From the NCBI GenBank assembly GCA_910587915.1, contig CAJUOB010000010.1:1-64000 (forward strand): a stretch of DNA of 64,000 nucleotides, given 5' to 3'. The notes beneath the pieces are model-generated. The model was not told the DNA's origin and did no database searches. It saw only the letters and a list, made by a program, of their open reading frames with translations. A program made the translations under genes and the position numbers. Positions 53,608 through 61,152 of the stretch are shown here, one piece after another; within the stretch, counting starts at the first letter, position 1; every line of letters starts with the position of its first letter. Source of the stretch: an uncultured Muribaculaceae bacterium (lineage in GTDB: Bacteria; Bacteroidota; Bacteroidia; Bacteroidales; Muribaculaceae).

Positions 53608-54078
53608 ATGAGTGAAGTAGAGTTACTCCTTCTGGATCAAACAGATAATTGTACTGTTTACACGATACAGTTTCTCTCTGATGATTTGAATGAATTTGAG
53701 AAATTCGTTGCAAAATTTCATGCGGATGCAGAGTTAAACAAGGATTTCCGTATAATTGCCAAGTTTATTGATCAGATACTTGACTTCGGCGCATTGGAGA
53801 GATATTTTCGACCGGAGGGCAAAATGAAAGATTCTGTTGTCGCTCTTCCTACATTGCGCTCAAAACTTCGATTATACGGTTTGCGCTTATCTGACCGTAT
53901 TCTGATTCTTGGTAATGGTGGACAGAAGAAAACTCGCACATATGATGAAGATGATACATTGAAAGGCTATGTTTTGACATTGCAGCGTTTTGAGGAACTG
54001 CTCAAAGAAGGTGTAGCCGATGGAAAAGTGATTATAACAGAAAAAGAGATAGAAACAGACAAAACTTTTGAGTTATGA
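53608..54078 (+). CDS. hypothetical protein, putative toxin partner of the HTH gene
   Basis: 156 residues from the ATG at 53608; a further in-frame ATG at 53560 lies within the operator. The middle (FRPEGKMKDSVVALPTLRSK and LYGLRLSDRILILGNGGQK) has the look of a RelE/HigB-type toxin: a strand, an Arg-Leu-Tyr segment and a DRI-x-ILGNGG-x-K turn, but the match is by eye only. It is AT-richer than the core genes. The toxin-first order and ATGA overlap with an XRE antitoxin-like gene recall higBA modules. Confidence 0.6.
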   Translation: MSEVELLLLDQTDNCTVYTIQFLSDDLNEFEKFVAKFHADAELNKDFRIIAKFIDQILDFGALERYFRPEGKMKDSVVALPTLRSKLRLYGLRLSDRILILGNGGQKKTRTYDEDDTLKGYVLTLQRFEELLKEGVADGKVIITEKEIETDKTFEL

Positions 54079-54341
54079 GAAGAGCGAAAACATCTTTGCG
54101 AGAGCTTATTGGTGATATAACGCCGGTAGAACGAGCTGAGGCTCGACTTTCGTTTCAGATCTCGAATCGGATTGACGCGCTTATGCAAGAAAACGGGTTG
54201 TCAAAGAAACAACTTGCCGAGGGTATAGGTAAACGTCCAAGCGAGATAACACGTTGGTTGAGTGGTGAGCATAATTTCACTATTTCTACACTTGCTATGC
54301 TTTCGACTTTCTTTGGAAAACCAATTATCATCGTAGAATGA
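54075..54341 (+). CDS. XRE-family HTH protein, putative antitoxin
   Basis: An 88-residue protein whose residues ~30-80 form a Cro/C1-type helix-turn-helix (ALMQENGLSKKQLAEGIG then PSEITRWLSGEHNF). The N-terminal ~30 residues could contact the partner. It probably binds the palindrome at 53543-53570 and represses the pair, like HigA. Its start overlaps the partner's stop as ATGA. Confidence 0.82.
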   Translation: MRRAKTSLRELIGDITPVERAEARLSFQISNRIDALMQENGLSKKQLAEGIGKRPSEITRWLSGEHNFTISTLAMLSTFFGKPIIIVE

Positions 54342-54641
54342 TATTTCCGTTTTCGTAACACTGCGCTAAAAAATGTGTCTTCCAACCATCTTGATTGCTT
54401 TCGAAGTATCCGATGAACTAAGTAATAGATTGAGTTTTGAGCGAAGGAGCATTGTTAAAATTGTGTATGGCGTATTGACGCAAACGTTATCTCTTGATCA
54501 CATTGTATGTCTTGTTATTACAGCAGATAATTCTTATTTTTAGTGGGGGATAGAGTTCATTTTCGATTGTGTTAAAAGTGCGGGGTTGGCAATCTCGCGG
54601 ACAGAGTGGGGGTGAGTGTGTGTAGTTTTGTGGAAAAAACT
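54342..54641. other. AT-rich spacer with one doubtful 56-codon frame
   Basis: About 300 bp without a supported gene. One plus-strand frame (54373-54543, MCLPTILIAFEV...) runs 56 codons; it has no promoter or clear ribosome entry site and resembles nothing I know. A TAGTTTTG box at 54623-54630 may be the -7 element of the next gene. Confidence 0.3.
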
Positions 54642-55061
54642 ATGCACGCTATGACTGTTTCAAAGAAATTCTATGTCGATATTATTAGCCGTATTGAGTC
54701 GGCACTCTCTTTTGCGCCAGGTTCGGCAGCCGAGGCTGTCCGCTTGGTCGATACGTATCTGTTGGGTGGTGAGGCTGCGAGCGCTGATCCGTGTGCGATG
54801 CTTGCGTTCAATATGATTAGGCCGGAACTTGATAAAGCCATGCTTCGCTCGCGTAGAGCCCGCGAGCGGGCACAGCTGCGAAAGAAAGCTAAGGCGGTGC
54901 AAGCTGTCTGCGAATGTACGCCTGCTAATGGTGTGTCCGGAATCCGGATTTCGAGGCAGGAGCGTCGCGCCATTGCCCGGCGGGCGGAGAAAGAGCGTCG
55001 GCGCCGCGAAAAAAACGGTCCGGTACTAAAACAGCACCGGACCGTGAGAGGGGTAAGTTGA
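54642..55061 (+). CDS. hypothetical basic protein
   Basis: About 139 residues from the ATG at 54642 (a second ATG at 54651 is possible; a longer GTG start at 54606 precedes the -7 box). Residues ~10-50 are a mixed helical segment (FYVDIISRIESAL, AVRLVDTYLLGG), ~70-95 are Arg/Lys/Ala-rich (RSRRARERAQLRKKAKAV), and ~110-130 are again highly basic (RAIARRAEKERRRREK), suggesting nucleic-acid binding or a plasmid/element-derived protein. No family recognised. The 3' end overlaps the terminator of the convergent peptidase gene, so its last ten codons also encode that hairpin. Confidence 0.55.
   Translation: MHAMTVSKKFYVDIISRIESALSFAPGSAAEAVRLVDTYLLGGEAASADPCAMLAFNMIRPELDKAMLRSRRARERAQLRKKAKAVQAVCECTPANGVSGIRISRQERRAIARRAEKERRRREKNGPVLKQHRTVRGVS
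55010..55045 (-). terminator. terminator of the dipeptidyl peptidase III gene
   Basis: A perfect 10-bp stem ACGGTCCGGT / ACCGGACCGT (55045-55015) with an 11-nt loop, followed on the minus strand by a run of seven T. It lies inside the 3' end of the plus-strand hypothetical gene. Confidence 0.88.
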
Positions 55062-55067
55062 CGTCGT

Positions 55068-57080
55068 TTATTTCAAGCCATTGTACTGGCGGCCGTAGCG
55101 GAGCATCTGGTCGATGTATCCTTCGGTATAGTCGACGGTAACATCGGTGATTTTGCCATTCTCATCGCGTACGGCGGTGTAGACGGGGTTGACAAAGCCT
55201 TTGTAAGGAGCGATGTCGAGTTTGGCATAGCGGTCGAGCACCTCGCGATGGAGTTCGGGATCGATTTTTACAGCATAGGTATTGATGAGTTCGTTGGCTG
55301 CGGCATAGTCGCCGGTGGAGCGAATACGCTGTATTTCAGCGAGGAGCTGGCCGAAGAGTCCGCGGAGTGCTTCGTAGTCGTTGATCTGGATGAAAGTCTT
55401 TCCGTCGCGCTTCACGAGTTCAATCACATTGGCATCCTTGCCATGCTCGTAGGCCCATTCGGCTATGAGCTTGCGGTTGCGCATGTGGGCTTCTTCCACA
55501 TCCTTGCCCGGCTCGATGCGCTGCAGCTGTGTCATCATGCCATTGAGGATGTATTTGTAGTATTCGGCCTTGTATGCTTCGGGATTGTCGAGCAGACCCA
55601 TCTCGATGAGTTTGGGATCGGCCAGGTAATACAGAGCGAAGAGGTCGGCACGGGCTTCCTCGATAGCGGAACCGTGTTCCTTGAGTGCATCTTCCTTGCC
55701 GGGCATGAGGCGTCCCGAACCATGGCCGAGGCATTCGTGGAGATCGGTGTGGAGATTGTCGGTGATAAAGAGATAATCGTCGAGGAGCTTGATCGTGGGT
55801 TCGTCGATCACGAATTCCTCGTTGAAGCCGTTTCCATGGCTTGCCTCATCGTAGGCCTGAGTGATATTCTCGATAGTCACTGATTTCGAGCCATGAGCGG
55901 CGCGTATCCAGTTGGCGTTGGGCAGGTTGATACCTATGGGTGTTGCTGGATAGGAGTCGCCGGCGAGAATGGCGGCTGTAATCACCTTGGCGGATACACC
56001 TTTCACCTTGTCTTTCTTGAACGCCTTGTCGACGGGCGAGTTGTCCTCGAACCACTGAGCTTCTGCGCTGAGTGTCTCGGTGCGTTCGCTGGCGGGGATA
56101 TTCTTGAAGTTCACGATGGATTCCCACGATCCGGTCATGCCCAGGGGGTCGCCGTATGTTTCGATGAATCCGTTGATGAAGTCTACCTGCGAGAGAGTGT
56201 CTTCGGCCCATTCGATAGAATATTTATCGAATGTGGCGAGGTCGCCAGTGCGGTAGAAGTCGATGAGCGAGCCTATGATCTGGCGCTGTGCATCGTTTTC
56301 GGCATAGTGCGAGGCACTGTCGAGGTTTTCCACGATTTTTTCGATGGCCGAGGAGTAGAGTCCGCCGATCTTGTAGGGATTTTCCACAATTTTGCCATCG
56401 GCACCACGCTCTACGCGGGTGTTGAGACCGTAGGATATAGGAGTGAGGTCGTTGGGCTTGCGGATGGAGTTGTAGTATGCCTCGACTTCGGCCTGGGTTA
56501 CGCCGGGTGCATACATATTGTTTGCCGATGTGGCGATCAGGTCGACAGTTGCATCCTGATTCACGCGCTTGGCGTCGAGAGCGGGATTGAATATAACTTC
56601 GACGAGTTCATCGGTATTGGCAGGAGCGGCACCTTCGGGCAGAGCTGCAATCTGAGCGTTGAGGAAGTCGCGGCTGAAAGCAGGTGTGAATTTGTCGGTA
56701 GAGTAGTGGTGGTGTATGCCGTTTCCGAACCATACTTGCTTGATGTATGTTTCGAATGCCTTGTAGTCGGCGTCGGTCTTGTCGCCGTTATAGTTGGTGT
56801 ATACGGCTTCGAGGAGCTGGCGCATTGCCAGGTTGTTGCTGTTGTTCTGATCCCATAGGATGTCGCGACCCCAAAGTGCGGCTTCTGTGAGATAGTATAC
56901 AAGTATCTTCTGGTTGAGGGTTAGATTTTCGAAATCGGGCACTTTGTAGCGTAGTACCTCAATGTCGGCGAAGTGATCGACCACGTAGTCGAATTCCTCG
57001 GCTTTCGGAGCTTCGGGCTTTGAGCACGAAGTGCCTGCGAGCAATGATGCCATAGCAGCTGCGATAATGATTTTTTTCAT
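55068..57080 (-). CDS. dipeptidyl-peptidase III (M49) lipoprotein
   Basis: A 670-residue zinc metallopeptidase removing dipeptides from the N-terminus of short peptides. It starts with a lipobox LAGTSC (Cys ~19). The M49 zinc motif HECLGH is at ~residue 448 and the second motif EEARAD (canonical EECRAD) near 471, both with intact ligands. The lipoprotein anchor implies periplasmic or outer-membrane peptide use. Between it and ftsH is a 17-bp hairpin. No strong promoter was found, so read-through from ftsH is possible. Confidence 0.92.
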   Translation of the reverse strand: MKKIIIAAAMASLLAGTSCSKPEAPKAEEFDYVVDHFADIEVLRYKVPDFENLTLNQKILVYYLTEAALWGRDILWDQNNSNNLAMRQLLEAVYTNYNGDKTDADYKAFETYIKQVWFGNGIHHHYSTDKFTPAFSRDFLNAQIAALPEGAAPANTDELVEVIFNPALDAKRVNQDATVDLIATSANNMYAPGVTQAEVEAYYNSIRKPNDLTPISYGLNTRVERGADGKIVENPYKIGGLYSSAIEKIVENLDSASHYAENDAQRQIIGSLIDFYRTGDLATFDKYSIEWAEDTLSQVDFINGFIETYGDPLGMTGSWESIVNFKNIPASERTETLSAEAQWFEDNSPVDKAFKKDKVKGVSAKVITAAILAGDSYPATPIGINLPNANWIRAAHGSKSVTIENITQAYDEASHGNGFNEEFVIDEPTIKLLDDYLFITDNLHTDLHECLGHGSGRLMPGKEDALKEHGSAIEEARADLFALYYLADPKLIEMGLLDNPEAYKAEYYKYILNGMMTQLQRIEPGKDVEEAHMRNRKLIAEWAYEHGKDANVIELVKRDGKTFIQINDYEALRGLFGQLLAEIQRIRSTGDYAAANELINTYAVKIDPELHREVLDRYAKLDIAPYKGFVNPVYTAVRDENGKITDVTVDYTEGYIDQMLRYGRQYNGLK

Positions 57081-57106
57081 ATAATGATTTCTTAAGTTTC
57101 TTATAA

Positions 57107-57148
57107 ATTTCGAGTTTCAAACCATGGTGGAGGTTTGAAACTCGAAAT
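57107..57148 (-). terminator. long hairpin between ftsH and the peptidase gene
   Basis: A perfect 17-bp inverted repeat, ATTTCGAGTTTCAAACC (57107-57123) and its complement (57132-57148), 8-nt loop. It follows the ftsH stop by 11 bp but lacks a strong T-run, so termination may be partial. Confidence 0.6.
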
Positions 57149-57158
57149 AATTTCATTT

Positions 57159-59219
57159 TCAGGATTGGGGTTCCGGCTCTGATTTGTCGGAGTTGTCGTC
57201 TTTTTTGTCGACTTCCGTGGCGTCGACGTCATCGATGGGCGGTGGAAGCGGGCCTGTGTAGGAATCTTTTGGTGTGATGTCCTTGTGGCCGAATAGCTCG
57301 TCGGTTCGCGAGGTCCATTGTCTCGGACCAAATATGCGCTCTACGTCTTCGGTGAATATCACCTCACGGGTGATGAGAGTCTGAGCAAGTTCGTGGTGGC
57401 CGTCGGCGTGCTCGCGAAGTATAGCTTTGGCGCGTTCGTACTGCTCGAAGATGATTCGGCTTACTTCGCTATCGATTATTTTGGCGCGGTCGTCGCTGTA
57501 GGGATTGGTGAACATGCTGCTCTGACCGGTGGAGTCGTAGTAGCTGATGTTTGGCAATTTGTCGCTCATACCGTAGTACACCACCATGGCGTATGCCTGC
57601 TTGGTGACACGTTCGAGGTCGTTGGCCGCGCCGGTAGATATTCGGCCGAGGAACACTTCCTCTGCGGCACGCCCACCGAGGAGCGAGCATATATCGTCGA
57701 GAAGCACCTGCGACGGAACTATCTGACGTTCTTCCGGTAGATACCATGCGGCACCCAGGGCTTTGCCTCGAGGTACTATGGTTACCTTCACCAATGGGTT
57801 GCCGTAGCGGAGATGCCACGATACGGTGGCGTGTCCGGCTTCGTGGACGGCTATAGAATTTTTTTCGTCGTCGGTAAGTATCTTGCTTCTCTTCTCGAGG
57901 CCGCCGATTATTCGGTCGACTGCGGCGTTGAAGTCTTCCTTGGTTACCGATTGCTTGTCGCTGCGGGCTGCAATGAGGGCGGCTTCGTTGCACACATTGG
58001 CAATGTCGGCTCCGGAGAATCCGGGAGTCTGGCGGGCGAGGAGCTCGACATCGAGATCGGGAGCTGTCTTCACCTTGCGAAGATGTACTTTGAAGATCTC
58101 CACGCGGTCGGGCAGGTCGGGCAGGTCTACATATATCTGACGGTCGAATCGTCCGGCACGCATCAGAGCCTTGTCGAGAATATCGGCGCGGTTGGTTGCT
58201 GCGAGGATTATTACACCGCTGTTGCTGCCGAAGCCGTCCATCTCGGTGAGAAGCTGGTTGAGAGTGTTCTCGCGTTCGTCGTTGCCACCCATGCTCGCGT
58301 TTTTGCCACGTGCACGGCCCACGGCGTCGATTTCATCGATAAATACGATACATGGCGCTTTTTCTTTGGCCTGGCGGAAGAGGTCGCGCACACGCGATGC
58401 ACCTACACCGACAAACATCTCCACGAAGTCGGAGCCTGACATTGAGAAGAAGGGTACGTCGGCCTCGCCTGCGACAGCTTTCGCAAGGAGGGTTTTGCCG
58501 GTTCCGGGAGGTCCTACGAGAAGTGCCCCCTTGGGTATCTTACCGCCAAGGTTGGTGTATCGTTTGGGATTCTTCAGGAATTCGACTATTTCCTCGATTT
58601 CGGTCTTGGCTTCGCTCAGGCCGGCAACATCCTGGAAAGTCACCTTCTGTGAGTTGTTCTTGTCGAACAGCATGGCTTTCGATTTGCCTACGCTGAAGAT
58701 GCCGCCACCACCGGCGCCGCCACCACCGCCACCCGACATGCGGCGCATGAGGAATATCCACACACCAATGAGGAGCACGAAGGGCAGGAACGACCACAGG
58801 TAGGAAGCGAACGGGCTGCTTTGCTCGAACTCAACGTCGCCGGTGAAAGCTCCGGTGCTACGCCATTGGTCGATTTTTTCGGAAAGTTTGTCGGCCGACG
58901 GTATGTTTGTCTCTACCTTGGCTACAACGCCTTTTTCGGCAGAGAATTCATGGCCTTTGAAAATCTGGGCGGCCAGAGAGTCGGTGAGGAAGCCTTCGGC
59001 CATTTTCTTATCGGAGAAAATGATGATTTTCGAGATGCCGTGGTCTTTCTCAACATACTGCACAAAGTCGCTGTAACCCACTTTTTTGGTCACGACATTG
59101 GTGTCGAGATAGAATATGCCTGCCAGGAATAGAAATACGATGGCGTACATCCACCACAGGCTGAATTTGAACGGTCCTTTGTTTTGGCCGTTCGGTTTGT
59201 TTTGAGGGGGAAAAGGCAT
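57159..59219 (-). CDS. ftsH: ATP-dependent zinc metalloprotease FtsH
   Basis: A 686-residue membrane-bound AAA+ protease. Two N-terminal helices flank a periplasmic domain; a Gly-rich stretch (GGGGGGAGGGG) follows helix 2; Walker A GPPGTGKT is at ~234, Walker B CIVFIDEID, second region of homology NRADILDKALMRAGRFDRQ, and the zinc site HEAGH at ~458. The C-terminus is a Pro/Asp/Glu/Lys-rich tail. It degrades membrane and regulatory proteins. It is 9 bp downstream of rsfS, a common pairing in Bacteroidetes. Confidence 0.98.
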   Translation of the reverse strand: MPFPPQNKPNGQNKGPFKFSLWWMYAIVFLFLAGIFYLDTNVVTKKVGYSDFVQYVEKDHGISKIIIFSDKKMAEGFLTDSLAAQIFKGHEFSAEKGVVAKVETNIPSADKLSEKIDQWRSTGAFTGDVEFEQSSPFASYLWSFLPFVLLIGVWIFLMRRMSGGGGGGAGGGGIFSVGKSKAMLFDKNNSQKVTFQDVAGLSEAKTEIEEIVEFLKNPKRYTNLGGKIPKGALLVGPPGTGKTLLAKAVAGEADVPFFSMSGSDFVEMFVGVGASRVRDLFRQAKEKAPCIVFIDEIDAVGRARGKNASMGGNDERENTLNQLLTEMDGFGSNSGVIILAATNRADILDKALMRAGRFDRQIYVDLPDLPDRVEIFKVHLRKVKTAPDLDVELLARQTPGFSGADIANVCNEAALIAARSDKQSVTKEDFNAAVDRIIGGLEKRSKILTDDEKNSIAVHEAGHATVSWHLRYGNPLVKVTIVPRGKALGAAWYLPEERQIVPSQVLLDDICSLLGGRAAEEVFLGRISTGAANDLERVTKQAYAMVVYYGMSDKLPNISYYDSTGQSSMFTNPYSDDRAKIIDSEVSRIIFEQYERAKAILREHADGHHELAQTLITREVIFTEDVERIFGPRQWTSRTDELFGHKDITPKDSYTGPLPPPIDDVDATEVDKKDDNSDKSEPEPQS

Positions 59220-59228
59220 ATATGGGAA

Positions 59229-59588
59229 TTAGTCTAAGTCGGGAATATCGGTGATTTTAGCGTCGCTCCATAGATCCTCGAGGGAGTAGCGGGTGCGTGT
59301 CTCGGGGGTGAATATGTGTACCCAAGTATCGCCGTAGTCTATGACAATCCATTCGGAGTTGGCCATTCCGTCGGCGTTATATGGCTTGTATCCGCCATTT
59401 TTGCGGACATACTCCTCGACGCTGTCGGCGATGGCAGCCACCTGAGTGGTGGAATTGCCCTGCGCGATGATGAATGTGTGTGCGGCAGCAGATTCTATGT
59501 GGCTCATATCCACCACTGTGATGGAACGGCCTTTGCGTTCCTGAATACCTTCTATGATGAGTTCCTTGAGGTCTTTATTGGACGACAT
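59229..59588 (-). CDS. rsfS: ribosomal silencing factor RsfS
   Basis: A 119-residue RsfS/YbeB/Iojap protein that binds ribosomal protein uL14 and blocks subunit joining under starvation. Motifs: GRSITVVDMSHIESAAAHTFIIAQG, NSTTQVAAIADSVEEYVRKNG, and SEWIVIDYGDTWVHIFTPETR. Complete and typical in length. A TATATTTG box (59621-59614 on the minus strand) is a possible -7 element for this gene and ftsH. Confidence 0.95.
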   Translation of the reverse strand: MSSNKDLKELIIEGIQERKGRSITVVDMSHIESAAAHTFIIAQGNSTTQVAAIADSVEEYVRKNGGYKPYNADGMANSEWIVIDYGDTWVHIFTPETRTRYSLEDLWSDAKITDIPDLD

Positions 59589-59613
59589 TAGTTAATTTAA
59601 CTTTAAATTTATG

Positions 59614-59621
59614 CAAATATA
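59614..59621 (-). promoter_or_regulatory. possible -7 element of rsfS-ftsH
   Basis: TATATTTG on the minus strand 26 bp before the rsfS start; no clear -33 element at the right distance. Confidence 0.35.
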
Positions 59622-59688
59622 ATGAATTTCCACCATCCCGTCGGCCAGCAGGTGGGCCAAATTGAGGGATGTGATGCAACTTTAACAA

Positions 59689-60933
59689 TTATTCGAAGTT
59701 TATGGTTTGCGCGGGGTCGATCTTTGCCGCTGTGCGGGCCGGAATCCATAGCACGAGCCATGCTGCAAGTGCCACGCCGGCATTAAGGGCTACAAATGGC
59801 CAGAAACGAAGTTCCACCGGCACGCAGTTGAGATAGTAAGCTTCGGGATCGAGGGGAATGAACGATGTGTGTTTCTGTATGAGTAGCAAGCCGATGGCCA
59901 GGATGTTGCCGATAATCATTCCCCTCAGCACTATGCGCATTCCAAGATCGACGAATATGGCTCTGACAAGGCGTCGTGAGGCTCCTAATGAGCGCAGAAT
60001 ACCAATGGCAGGCACGTTGTCGAGCACGAGGATGAACAGACTTGACACGAGGGTGAATGCGGCCACACACAGCATGAGGCAGAAAATGACGGCGACGTTG
60101 GTGTCGAGCAGCGACAGCCAGTTGAAGTAGATGGCACCTGTCTGCATGACAGTTTCCACGGGATAATACAGTCGTGATGTGCCGTTGGTCAGCGTTTCCA
60201 TCTGGGCACGCTCTATAGCCTCGGCTGTCGGCTCGATGCGGTCTTCGGCAAGGTTGCGGAGTTCGATTCGGTTACCTTGAAGGGAATCGAGACCGGCCAC
60301 GGACTGCAGAGCAGAAAGCGATGCGTAGGCTATAGTGCGGTCGTACTCTCCGAAGTCGGCTTCGTAGAGTCCGGCTGCACGGTAGCGCCTCATTTTAAGA
60401 GCATCGCCGATTATGAATGAGGTGTAGATTTTGTCGCCGGTATTAATGCCGAGGGCCCGGGCTGTGGCACGTGAGAGTACTATATCGTTGCGACAGCTGT
60501 CCTGAGTATAATCGGGCCATGTGCCTTCGACGATATTTCCTCTTTCGAACGCAAAATCGCCCGTCGGTGTCTGCCCGGTGAATATTATTCCTTCGAAGTC
60601 GGAATCGGTCTTCAGCATGCCGGGGAGACGGAGTGTGAGGCGAGTGTCGGCTCCCGGTGCGTTGTTGCGGATAAGAGAGTCGAGTTGCGGTGTGATGCTT
60701 ATGGTCGGGGATTGCGCGTGAGTGCTGTAGTCGAAAGGTGCCGAGATGCTTACCTGAGCATCAAAGCCCATGAGTTTGCGTTTGATTTCCTCCTTGAAGC
60801 CTACTACGATGCCGAGCGTAAGTTCCATTACGGCCAGAGCCAGTGCCACTCCGGCAATAGCTATGACGGTGCCGGTGGCGGTACCGCCGGCACCAAGGCG
60901 CATGCGTCGTGATATCCAAACGTCTAAAAGCAT
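59689..60933 (-). CDS. FtsX-like ABC permease (LolC/LolE/MacB type)
   Basis: About 414 residues from the ATG at 60933; the in-frame ATG at 60951 lies upstream of a TACTTTTG -7 box and is unlikely. Architecture: N-terminal helix (TVIAIAGVALALAVMELTLGIVVGF), a ~230-residue periplasmic domain, then three C-terminal helices with FILVLDNVPAIGILRSLGASRRLVRAIFVDLG. Such permeases extract lipoproteins or export substrates with a partner ATPase, which is not encoded nearby. Confidence 0.85.
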   Translation of the reverse strand: MLLDVWISRRMRLGAGGTATGTVIAIAGVALALAVMELTLGIVVGFKEEIKRKLMGFDAQVSISAPFDYSTHAQSPTISITPQLDSLIRNNAPGADTRLTLRLPGMLKTDSDFEGIIFTGQTPTGDFAFERGNIVEGTWPDYTQDSCRNDIVLSRATARALGINTGDKIYTSFIIGDALKMRRYRAAGLYEADFGEYDRTIAYASLSALQSVAGLDSLQGNRIELRNLAEDRIEPTAEAIERAQMETLTNGTSRLYYPVETVMQTGAIYFNWLSLLDTNVAVIFCLMLCVAAFTLVSSLFILVLDNVPAIGILRSLGASRRLVRAIFVDLGMRIVLRGMIIGNILAIGLLLIQKHTSFIPLDPEAYYLNCVPVELRFWPFVALNAGVALAAWLVLWIPARTAAKIDPAQTINFE

Positions 60934-60938
60934 GGGTG

Positions 60939-60946
60939 CAAAAGTA
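60939..60946 (-). promoter_or_regulatory. possible -7 element of the LolC/E-like gene
   Basis: TACTTTTG on the minus strand, five bases before the ATG at 60933, which would give a leaderless transcript. No -33 match at 19-21 nt. Confidence 0.35.
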
Positions 60947-61101
60947 CACAAAAAAATGATGAGAGACGCATGGGTCGTCCGAAAAAGATATGGATATTCA
61001 TCACGTGGCTGTCCGAGGTACGTCGGTAGTGCGCCATCGGTCTTTTTTACAGATCCATTGTTGTATGTATGCCTATGTATTCAAATACCCCGAGCAGGGT
61101 A

Positions 61102-61132
61102 TTTGCAGATAGTGGAAAAATTCGCAATTTTG
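61102..61132 (+). promoter_or_regulatory. promoter of feoAB
   Basis: TTTG (61102-61105), 19-nt spacer, CAATTTTG (61125-61132), one base off the TAnnTTTG consensus. No Fur-box-like palindrome was obvious around it. Confidence 0.5.
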
Positions 61133-61152
61133 CAAGTCTATTTTTGAATGTA

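Noticed and set aside
54373..54543. 56-codon plus-strand frame downstream of the HTH gene
   Set aside because: No promoter, no clear ribosome entry site, no similarity recognised; length is within chance for an AT-rich stretch.
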